Of a stretch of 51,718 nucleotides of DNA, positions 8,537-14,947 are shown piece after piece. The stretch is from JAKRSD01 sp964473995 (GTDB lineage Bacteria; Bacteroidota; Bacteroidia; CAIKAF01). The notes beneath the pieces were generated by a model. The model saw only the letters and a list, made by a program, of their open reading frames with translations. It was not told the DNA's origin and searched no databases. The stretch is from contig CAYYRB010000012.1 in assembly GCA_964473995.1 (NCBI GenBank), forward strand, positions 1 through 51,718, given 5' to 3'. How positions within the stretch are numbered: the stretch's first letter is position 1; every line of letters begins with the position of its first letter. Both the position numbers and the translations under genes were made by a program.

Positions 8537-10036
8537 TTGAAAAACAAAGTTCTCATAGTCGGTTCAGGTCTTGGAGCCCTTGCTACGGCGCTTCGTATGA
8601 CATCAAAAGGGTATTCAGATATCACCGTGGTAGAAAAATACCATACCCCCGGAGGAAGGCTTAATGTGATTAAAGAAAACGGATTTACCTTCGACATGGG
8701 TCCTTCTTTTTTCAGCATGAGCTATGAATTCGATGAGCTCTTTCGCTATTGCGGGATGGAAAATCCGCTCCGCTTCAAAAAATTAGATCCTCTGTATTCG
8801 GTGAATTTCGCAGGCTCCGATCGGCAGTTTCGCATCTACACAGATTTGGACAAGTTGGAAAAGGAATTTGAAGGCATTGAACCTAATTTTAAGGCCAAGG
8901 CCCAAAAATACCTGGAAAATGCGGGCAAAATTTTTCACGACACGGAGTATCGCGTGGTCAAATCCAATTTCAACAATACTCCTTCCTATCTGATGAGTCT
9001 TGCCGGAGTTCCTTGGAAACATGCTCCCCGCATGTTTTACTCCATGTGGACGGATTTGGAAAACACGTTTGAGTCAGAAGAGGCTAAGGTGATTTTTTCG
9101 CTCGTTGCTTTCTTCCTCGGTGCCACTCCGTTCGACACGCCCGCCGTATATAAATTACTTAGCTACACCGAACTCGTGCACGACGGATATTGGAATGTAG
9201 AGGGCGGTATGTATAAAATTACCGAAGCACTCACGGATGAACTTCGTCGCAGGGACGTTAAATTTGAATTCGGTGTGGAAATAGACCGTTATGAGCAGGA
9301 AAACGGAAAGGTAACCGCTTTTATCGACAAAAAAGGCAGACGCCACGAGGCCGACATCATGGTGGTGAATGCCGATGCCGCAGCTTTTCGGGGTGAGGTG
9401 TTCAAGCGTCCCCAATTTTCGGAAAAGAAGTTGGATAAAATGGATTGGACTTTAGCTCCCTTTACCATTTATCTCGGGGTGAAGGGGAAAATTTCCGGGT
9501 TGAATCACCACAATTATTTTTTAGGAGACAATTTCAGGGATTATGCCGATAAAATTTTTAAACTTTCGGTAAATCCGGATAAGCCCTATTACTATGTTAA
9601 TGTCAGCTCAAAATCCAATCCAAATTGTGCTCCCGAGGGCTGCGAAAATTTATTCATCCTTTGCCCCGTGCCCGATATGCGCTACAAAGCAGATTGGTCC
9701 GATGCGGAGGAATTGGCCGATAACATCCTGGAGGATTTAAGTAGCCGGGTGGGTTTTGATTTGAAATCGAATACGCTTACCCGACTGGTGCTTCCACCCG
9801 ATGAATGGAAAAACAGACTCAATCTGTATAAAGGAAGCGGACTCGGTTTGGCACACGGACTCAATCAAATCGGAGCATTCAGGCCAAGAAACAAGGACGA
9901 GGAATTTGACAATGTGTTTTATGTGGGCGCATCAACTACGCCGGGAACGGGATTGCCGATGGTGGTGATTTCTTCCCGCCTTGCCATGGAGCGGATTGAA
10001 GAATATGCCGGAGAACCTTCGGCCGAAATAAATTAA
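8537..10036 (+). CDS. crtI: Phytoene desaturase (CrtI family)
   Basis: A 499-residue FAD-dependent carotenoid desaturase that converts phytoene to neurosporene/lycopene at the membrane. The dinucleotide motif is right at the N-terminus (VLIVGSGLGALATALRM, residues 5-21, then DITVVEKYHTPGGRLN). The CrtI C-terminal signature is present near residue 465 (VFYVGASTTPGTGLPMVVIS). The start codon must be TTG: the next ATG (residue 22) would destroy the FAD motif. It is followed after 33 bp by crtB, forming a minimal lycopene-forming pair. No cyclase, ketolase or hydroxylase lies in this window. Related CrtI-type proteins can act as ketolases or isomerases, but pairing with crtB favours phytoene desaturation. 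Confidence 0.93.
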   Translation: MKNKVLIVGSGLGALATALRMTSKGYSDITVVEKYHTPGGRLNVIKENGFTFDMGPSFFSMSYEFDELFRYCGMENPLRFKKLDPLYSVNFAGSDRQFRIYTDLDKLEKEFEGIEPNFKAKAQKYLENAGKIFHDTEYRVVKSNFNNTPSYLMSLAGVPWKHAPRMFYSMWTDLENTFESEEAKVIFSLVAFFLGATPFDTPAVYKLLSYTELVHDGYWNVEGGMYKITEALTDELRRRDVKFEFGVEIDRYEQENGKVTAFIDKKGRRHEADIMVVNADAAAFRGEVFKRPQFSEKKLDKMDWTLAPFTIYLGVKGKISGLNHHNYFLGDNFRDYADKIFKLSVNPDKPYYYVNVSSKSNPNCAPEGCENLFILCPVPDMRYKADWSDAEELADNILEDLSSRVGFDLKSNTLTRLVLPPDEWKNRLNLYKGSGLGLAHGLNQIGAFRPRNKDEEFDNVFYVGASTTPGTGLPMVVISSRLAMERIEEYAGEPSAEIN

Positions 10037-10069
10037 AAAGTATAAACCTAAACTGACGTCAGGAAGAAC

Positions 10070-10912
10070 ATGAATCATCTGCAGTTATACCACGATACTT
10101 CCCTGGAATGCGGAAAACTGATTACCCGCAGATACAGTACTTCATTTTCCTTGGGTATTCAGATGCTGGGAAAAGAAATTCGCGGCCCCATTTATGCCAT
10201 TTATGCTTTCGTGCGGCTTGCTGATGAAATCGTGGATACCTTTCACGGACATGATAAAGAAACTTTGCTTCGTGAATTTCGTCGCGATACCTACTTAGCC
10301 CTGGAACGTAAAATTTCCGTAAATCCGGTGCTTCATTCGTTTCAGGAAACCGTGCATCAATTCGGTATTGAAATCGATTTGGTTGATGCTTTCCTGGATA
10401 GCATGGAAATGGATCTCACGGGAAAAACCTACGATGATTCGCTTTATCGTAAATATATTTACGGATCCGCCGAGGTGGTGGGATTGATGTGTCTCCGTGT
10501 ATTTTGTTATGGTGACGCAACCTATTATGAACGTCTTAAAGCGCCTGCACGGAGCCTCGGTGCGGCTTTTCAAAAAGTGAATTTCTTGCGCGATTTAAAA
10601 GACGATTTTGACGGAAGGGGAAGAATGTATTTTCCCGGTGTTGATTTTTCCCGGTTTTCAGAAGCCGATAAACGGCAAATTGAAGAAGATATCCACCGTG
10701 ATTTTGAAGACGCCTTGGCCGGTATAAAACAACTGCCCGCGGGTTCCCGAAAAGGGGTTTATTTGGCTTATCGCTACTACGTGAAGCTGTTTCGTAAAAT
10801 TACGGTACGTCCGCCTGAGCAAATCAAGACCGAACGCATCCGCATAAACAATGCGGCTAAAATGTACATCTTGGCCAAGAGCTTTGCCAGATACAGGTTG
10901 AATTTATTTTGA
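10070..10912 (+). CDS. crtB: Phytoene synthase (CrtB family)
   Basis: A 280-residue squalene/phytoene synthase that condenses two geranylgeranyl diphosphates into phytoene. Both Asp-rich, Mg-binding motifs are present: RLADEIVD (Asp52, Asp56) and NFLRDLKDDFDGRGRMYFP (Asp175, Asp179 region). The N-terminal RYSTSFSLGIQML and YAIYAFVRLADE segments are also typical. Length is slightly short but normal for Bacteroidota. It follows crtI by 33 bp on the same strand and is followed by folP after 13 bp, so read-through into folP is likely. Confidence 0.93.
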   Translation: MNHLQLYHDTSLECGKLITRRYSTSFSLGIQMLGKEIRGPIYAIYAFVRLADEIVDTFHGHDKETLLREFRRDTYLALERKISVNPVLHSFQETVHQFGIEIDLVDAFLDSMEMDLTGKTYDDSLYRKYIYGSAEVVGLMCLRVFCYGDATYYERLKAPARSLGAAFQKVNFLRDLKDDFDGRGRMYFPGVDFSRFSEADKRQIEEDIHRDFEDALAGIKQLPAGSRKGVYLAYRYYVKLFRKITVRPPEQIKTERIRINNAAKMYILAKSFARYRLNLF

Positions 10913-10925
10913 TTCTCGGTCATTT

Positions 10926-11765
10926 TTGTTGGAAAAAACCATCCATACCGCAGGCCTACTGATGCATATGGATTCCCCTAAAATTATGGGAATCCTGAAT
11001 GTCACTCCGGACAGTTTTTATGGACGAAGCAGGGTTTCCGCAAACGACAACCTTCTTCATGCGGCCGAGGCAATGATTTCGGAAGGAGCTGATATGTTGG
11101 ATGTCGGAGGGGTTTCTACTCGTCCGGGGGCTGATGAGGTTTCAGAAGAAGACGAGATGAAACGCTTGATTCCCTCGATACTCGCTCTCGCAAACCAATT
11201 TCCCGAAGTCCCCCTGAGTGTAGATACTTTTCGTTCCCGTGTCGCTCGTGAAGCAGTAGCTGCGGGAGCTGCCTGGATTAATGATGTTTCCGGGGGAACG
11301 GCAGATCCTGACATGATAGCCACGGTGGCGGAACTTAACGTGCCATATGTGTTGATGCACATGCGTGGTAGGCCCCAAACCATGCATGAGTTTACGCAGT
11401 ACGATAATTTGGTGGAGGATGTGATCTTTGAAATGGGACAGCGTCGGGAGAAATGCCTCGCCGCAGGCATCTGTGATTTGATTTTAGACCCCGGTTTCGG
11501 ATTTGCCAAAACGGTTGAACAAAATTTTATGCTGTTAAATCAGCTTTCCCGGTTCAGGTTGTTCGGACATCTCATTTTGGTCGGGATTTCCAGAAAAAGC
11601 ATGATTTGGCGAACCCTTCGTACCAATCCGGAAGAAGCATTGAACGGTACAACGGCTCTTCATATGGTCAGTCTGATGCAAGGTGCTGATATTCTTCGTG
11701 TGCATGATGTACGGGAGGCGGCCGAGTGTTTGCATCTTTTCTCTCATCTGCGCGCAAAGGCCTAG
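10926..11765 (+). CDS. folP: Dihydropteroate synthase
   Basis: A TIM-barrel enzyme of folate synthesis that joins p-aminobenzoate to the pterin diphosphate. Family signatures: PKIMGILNVTPDSFYGRSR, GADMLDVGGVSTRPGA, VPLSVDTFRSRVA, WINDVSGG, ILDPGFGFAKT and LVGISRKSMI. These cover the pterin site (Asn, Asp, Lys, Arg positions). No ATG lies early enough: TTG at 10926 or 10929 gives the N-terminal strand (TIHTAGLLMHMDSPKIMG) that family members have, whereas the ATG at 10962 would remove it. The gene is 13 bp after crtB and 60 bp before cdaA; folP next to cdaA is a common Bacteroidota arrangement. Confidence 0.93.
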   Translation: MLEKTIHTAGLLMHMDSPKIMGILNVTPDSFYGRSRVSANDNLLHAAEAMISEGADMLDVGGVSTRPGADEVSEEDEMKRLIPSILALANQFPEVPLSVDTFRSRVAREAVAAGAAWINDVSGGTADPDMIATVAELNVPYVLMHMRGRPQTMHEFTQYDNLVEDVIFEMGQRREKCLAAGICDLILDPGFGFAKTVEQNFMLLNQLSRFRLFGHLILVGISRKSMIWRTLRTNPEEALNGTTALHMVSLMQGADILRVHDVREAAECLHLFSHLRAKA

Positions 11766-11779
11766 TGGGGAACAATCCG

Positions 11780-11787
11780 TATATTTG
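11780..11787 (+). promoter_or_regulatory. -7 box upstream of cdaA
   Basis: TATATTTG matches TAnnTTTG and is followed by CGCC as at other promoters in the window. It lies just after the folP stop, giving cdaA an independent leader of about 38 nt. No -33 TTTG is present at the usual spacing. Confidence 0.45.
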
Positions 11788-11825
11788 CGCCAATCCCTCA
11801 AAACATCGAAAGATTTACAGACATA

Positions 11826-12620
11826 TTGACCTTTTGGAGTTCCTTTACCTGGTTGGATTTTCTTGACCTTCTTTTGGTAGGTTTTCTTCTTTTTCAGGCT
11901 TACACCTGGATAAAGGGCACACCGGCTCTTACCATTTTTTTGGGACTTGCCGCTTTGTATCTCTTGTATCTGCTTACCGAATTTTTGGGACTCCGGCTGC
12001 TGAGCCGGCTTTTCGGGCAATTCGCCGGCGTGGGCGCACTGGCCATTATTGTTGTCTTTCAACAGGAAATCAGGCGTTTTTTGCTCATGGTGGGGAAAGT
12101 GGGCATAACGGGACATCGAAGGTTGTTGTTTCGAATTTTACGGGGAAAGGGTAACCGGACAGTTTCCGAATTGGACTATGGTGAAGTATGCCTTGCCCTT
12201 GAGAAATTTACAACCCAGAAAACGGGCGCACTCATTGTGGTTTCTGAATTGCCGCGCCTTACACCTTGGGAAGATTCCGGGGTGGCTTTGCATGCAAGGC
12301 TTACCGCAGAATTGCTGGAAAATATTTTTTTTAAAAATTCGCCTCTGCATGATGGAGCCGTTGTCATCAGTGGTAATAAGGTGAATGCGGCGCGGGTGAT
12401 TTTGCCGATTTCGGAACAGGCTGAAGCTCTCGGTAATTTGGGCTTACGACACCGCGCAGGTTTGGGAATCAGCGAACAGGCAGATGTGTTGGTTTTTATG
12501 GTTTCTGAGGAAACCGGGCTGTTGTCCATGGCATTCAGAGGGGAGTTTTACCCTGACATTACCTTGGATTTTGCACGCAAAAAGATGATAGAATTTAAAA
12601 GCCATAAGCTCAAAGTATGA
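11826..12620 (+). CDS. cdaA: Diadenylate cyclase CdaA (c-di-AMP synthase)
   Basis: A 264-residue membrane enzyme that makes cyclic di-AMP from two ATP. Three N-terminal membrane helices (about residues 11-27, 35-53 and 66-79) are followed by the DisA_N/DAC domain. Its catalytic motifs are DGA (176-178, in SPLHDGAVV) and RHR (208-210, in LGLRHRAGLGIS). Length and layout match CdaA rather than DisA or CdaS. The start is TTG at 11826; no ATG occurs before the first helix. In Firmicutes CdaA is controlled by CdaR and GlmM; there is no cdaR here and glmM is 30 kb away. The stop overlaps the ATG of a tiny membrane-protein gene. Confidence 0.94.
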   Translation: MTFWSSFTWLDFLDLLLVGFLLFQAYTWIKGTPALTIFLGLAALYLLYLLTEFLGLRLLSRLFGQFAGVGALAIIVVFQQEIRRFLLMVGKVGITGHRRLLFRILRGKGNRTVSELDYGEVCLALEKFTTQKTGALIVVSELPRLTPWEDSGVALHARLTAELLENIFFKNSPLHDGAVVISGNKVNAARVILPISEQAEALGNLGLRHRAGLGISEQADVLVFMVSEETGLLSMAFRGEFYPDITLDFARKKMIEFKSHKLKV

Positions 12621-12745
12621 TTGCATTGAGTTGGGATGTTCTTGTGCTTTGGCTATTGTTCGCCGGTGCCGTTTTTTACCTTTGTCGTTTCTGGTTCACC
12701 AAAAAACAGAAAAAGGAAACGTGTTCCAAATGCTCCCGTTCGTAA
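12617..12745 (+). CDS. 42-residue CxxC single-span membrane protein overlapping cdaA
   Basis: The ATG at 12617 overlaps the cdaA stop as ATGA and reads to TAA at 12743-12745. The protein starts MIALSWDVLVLWLLFAGAVF, one membrane helix from about residue 5 to 26. It is followed by a basic stretch (TKKQKKE) and a C-terminal CSKC (Cys36, Cys39). The topology by the positive-inside rule places the CxxC tail in the cytoplasm. The layout resembles small 'FeoB-associated Cys-rich' membrane proteins, but no feoB is nearby. The strict translational coupling to cdaA argues that it is real and may partner with CdaA. That role is my inference. Confidence 0.72.
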   Translation: MIALSWDVLVLWLLFAGAVFYLCRFWFTKKQKKETCSKCSRS

Positions 12746-12764
12746 ACAACCAAATCCCTCTTAT

Positions 12765-13733
12765 ATGAAAAGATGTATTTATTATTTTGCTTCGGCTTTT
12801 TGCCTGTTTTTCACAGTTAGTTCTTCTGCACAGGATTATAAAGCGCCCAAGGATACCACTACTGCATGGGCTAAATACTGGAAGTATAACCTGAATACAG
12901 GCATCAATTTGAATCAGGCTGCGTTTTCCGAGAGCTGGAAGGGCGGAGGTGTTAACAATGTGGCTTTCGGGGCGTACTTTTTTGGCGACCTGAATTACAA
13001 TAAAAACAAAGTATCCTGGGAAAACAGCTTAAAAATGCAATACGGGCAGGTGCTTACTTTTAACAGAAACAGCAATAATAAGCAGGTAGGTAATTTGCGC
13101 AAAAGCCAGGATTTTATTGATTTTGTGAGCAAGGGTGAATACAAATTTGCCAAGATGTGGCGTGTATTCGGGCAGGTAAATTTTTTGAGCCAGTTTGATA
13201 AAGGCTACGATTACCGGGGTGTGGATGCCAATGGGAAGGATATACGATTCAGGCTCAGTAATTTTATGGCTCCGGGATACACCACCGAATCTTTCGGTAT
13301 TGAATTTAAACCCGTGAGTTGGTTTTATGTGAATGTGGGTTTATTGTCGTTCCGGCAAACATTTGTCGTGGATACGACCCTTTATAAAGAAGTGCCTGCA
13401 AATTATGGGGTTGAAGTGGGTAAACGGTTTAACAACCAAATCGGTTTTTCTGTGGAAACGGCCTTGGATAAAAACGTGCATAAAAATATCAACTTGAAAT
13501 TTAAATACCGCGGTTTCAAGGATTACACAGATCCCAAGAAAACACTTTCAGGTGAAATGATTCATCGGATTGATGCGTTGGTTTCCGCGAAAATTACCAA
13601 ATACATCATCACCAGTCTGGGAGCCATCATCATGTATGATGCCACACAGGATAAACGGGTGCAGTGGAGTCAGAGTTTGGCTTTGGGGATTTCCTATAAA
13701 ATTTACGGAAACAAAGAAGCAAAGAAGAAATAA
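12765..13733 (+). CDS. DUF3078 domain-containing secreted protein
   Basis: A 322-residue exported protein. The ATG at 12765 begins a signal peptide (MKRCIYYFASAFCLFFTVSS, cleavage near SAQ); in-frame codons further upstream encode a low-complexity basic run and overlap the small CxxC gene in another frame. The mature part has alternating beta-strand character with WKYNLNTGINLNQAAFSESW, a WKGGGVNN segment, and a C-terminal aromatic-rich end, matching DUF3078, a Bacteroidota family thought to form an outer-membrane beta-barrel. Function is not established. It is the last gene before a strong bidirectional terminator. Confidence 0.85.
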   Translation: MKRCIYYFASAFCLFFTVSSSAQDYKAPKDTTTAWAKYWKYNLNTGINLNQAAFSESWKGGGVNNVAFGAYFFGDLNYNKNKVSWENSLKMQYGQVLTFNRNSNNKQVGNLRKSQDFIDFVSKGEYKFAKMWRVFGQVNFLSQFDKGYDYRGVDANGKDIRFRLSNFMAPGYTTESFGIEFKPVSWFYVNVGLLSFRQTFVVDTTLYKEVPANYGVEVGKRFNNQIGFSVETALDKNVHKNINLKFKYRGFKDYTDPKKTLSGEMIHRIDALVSAKITKYIITSLGAIIMYDATQDKRVQWSQSLALGISYKIYGNKEAKKK

Positions 13734-13750
13734 AACAGGAGTTTGCTAAT

Positions 13751-13788
13751 AAAAAAAGGGAGTGGTCTAAACGGCACTCCCTTTTTTG
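13751..13788. terminator. Bidirectional rho-independent terminator
   Basis: A-tract, then GGGAGTG, a 10-nt loop, CACTCCC and a T-tract. It works on both strands and sits exactly between the convergent DUF3078 gene (ends 13733) and the small lipoprotein gene (ends 13798). Confidence 0.9.
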
Positions 13789-13797
13789 TTATTCATT

Positions 13798-14175
13798 TTA
13801 TAGGATGGTGAAGTCGTGCTCTACCTCTTTCACGTGGTCGTCTTCACCTACTTTTACCCGTATGGTAAAAATAGTAGGAACGTTAATAGAAACGATTATT
13901 TCATCCGTAAGCACGAAATCAGTTACTTCTACATGATTGTCATAATCAAAAACTAAAGAAGTGGGGTTGTTTTTTTCAAAAACCTTGATTTCGATATCAT
14001 GGATAATTTCCTCGCCGTGAATGTGCACATCAAGCGGAACGGGGCCTGAGTAGACTGCGTCTTTCGCGGGTGAGTTGATTTCAATGTCATACTCTCCTTT
14101 TTCTTTTTTACATCCTGTAAACACGGCAGTGCCCACTGCCAATGCCATCATTAGAATTCCTGTTCTGTTTTTCAT
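13798..14175 (-). CDS. Small His-rich periplasmic lipoprotein
   Basis: A 125-residue protein with a lipoprotein signal (TAVFTGC, Cys22) and a KKEKGE linker. The rest is one predicted beta-sandwich resembling the neighbouring DUF4625 protein: INSPAKDAVYSGPVPLDVHI at the start of the domain. Histidines cluster with acidic residues (DVHIHGEEIIHD, DDHVKEVEHDF), a pattern suited to metal binding. It lies 2 bp after the DUF4625 gene and shares its promoter. I do not recognise a named family beyond similarity to DUF4625; a metal-capture role with the adjacent receptor is inferred. Confidence 0.75.
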   Translation of the reverse strand: MKNRTGILMMALAVGTAVFTGCKKEKGEYDIEINSPAKDAVYSGPVPLDVHIHGEEIIHDIEIKVFEKNNPTSLVFDYDNHVEVTDFVLTDEIIVSINVPTIFTIRVKVGEDDHVKEVEHDFTIL

Positions 14176-14177
14176 AT

Positions 14178-14915
14178 TTATTCATTTAAAGTAAATACCA
14201 ATTTAATCAGGGTTTGGTTAAAGTATCCGTCATATACCCTTAGATAGAGTTCATAATTGCCGGCGGTCCAGGCAGAGCCGTTGGTAGGTATATTCAGGGA
14301 GTAGGCGGCTTGCGTCGTATTCAGCGTGTCGTTTTTTGAATACAGATTACTGGCGGAATTGGGCCTGCGGATGCGTGTTTGGATGATGTAAATGCGCGTG
14401 TCATCAACAATATCTGCCGATAAGGATAAGGCTTGACCCAATGGGTAGGTAATGCTTTCGGCGGGCGAGGTCAGGTTAATATCAGGAGCCAATGTATCTG
14501 CCGGGTTTTTTATTCTGATGTTTCTCAGGTCAAACTCACTTTGATTTCCTGCGGCATCTACGGCCGTAAGGATAAGGTGGTACCAGCCTGCTCCCGCATT
14601 TGACGGAATTGGGATTGATACCGTGGGAGAGGCTTCCAGGCCCGAAATGTTCTCTATGATAATTTTTGCCCAGATGATTCCCGTAGATTTATCATGCTCG
14701 TGGCCCTCAAAATTTTCGTGAATGTCAATTTTGAATTGTGAAAGAGCTTCATTATCCGTAATCAGCGCATTGACGGGTAAATTTCCGCCTGCTGAGAATA
14801 CGCTGGAGTCGGCGGGACTGGTTATAACCACCTTCGGATTTTCCTTATCTCCTTTTTTACAGGACTGAATCAGCAGCAAAACTGCTGCAACGGATAAAAT
14901 GATAATCTTGTTCAT
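14178..14915 (-). CDS. DUF4625 lipoprotein with His/Asp-rich loop
   Basis: A 245-residue lipoprotein (LLLIQSC, Cys19). The start is ATG at 14915; a TTG four codons upstream would lie inside the operator. Two immunoglobulin-like halves are visible, each opening with a strand ending in SPA(D/E)S: VVITSPADSSVFSAGG near residue 27 and INLTSPAESITYPLGQ near 145. The first half carries DIHENFEGHEHDK, a loop with several closely spaced His and acidic residues. DUF4625 proteins are Bacteroidota periplasmic or surface lipoproteins found beside TonB-dependent receptors. Its own promoter/operator lies in the 32 bp after the receptor stop. Confidence 0.85.
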   Translation of the reverse strand: MNKIIILSVAAVLLLIQSCKKGDKENPKVVITSPADSSVFSAGGNLPVNALITDNEALSQFKIDIHENFEGHEHDKSTGIIWAKIIIENISGLEASPTVSIPIPSNAGAGWYHLILTAVDAAGNQSEFDLRNIRIKNPADTLAPDINLTSPAESITYPLGQALSLSADIVDDTRIYIIQTRIRRPNSASNLYSKNDTLNTTQAAYSLNIPTNGSAWTAGNYELYLRVYDGYFNQTLIKLVFTLNE

Positions 14916-14922
14916 GTCTAAA

Positions 14923-14943
14923 TGCAACTTAGTTGCAAAAGTA
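14923..14943 (-). promoter_or_regulatory. Operator TGCAAC-N3-GTTGCA overlapping a TACTTTTG promoter (DUF4625 operon)
   Basis: The core 14923-14937 is TGCAAC TTA GTTGCA, a perfect palindrome. On the minus strand the -7 box TACTTTTG (14943-14936) runs straight into it. The same arrangement, with the same 12 bases TACTTTTGCAAC, occurs at the receptor start (17342). A repressor bound here would cover the -7 box and start site. Confidence 0.7.
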
Positions 14944-14947
14944 ATAA

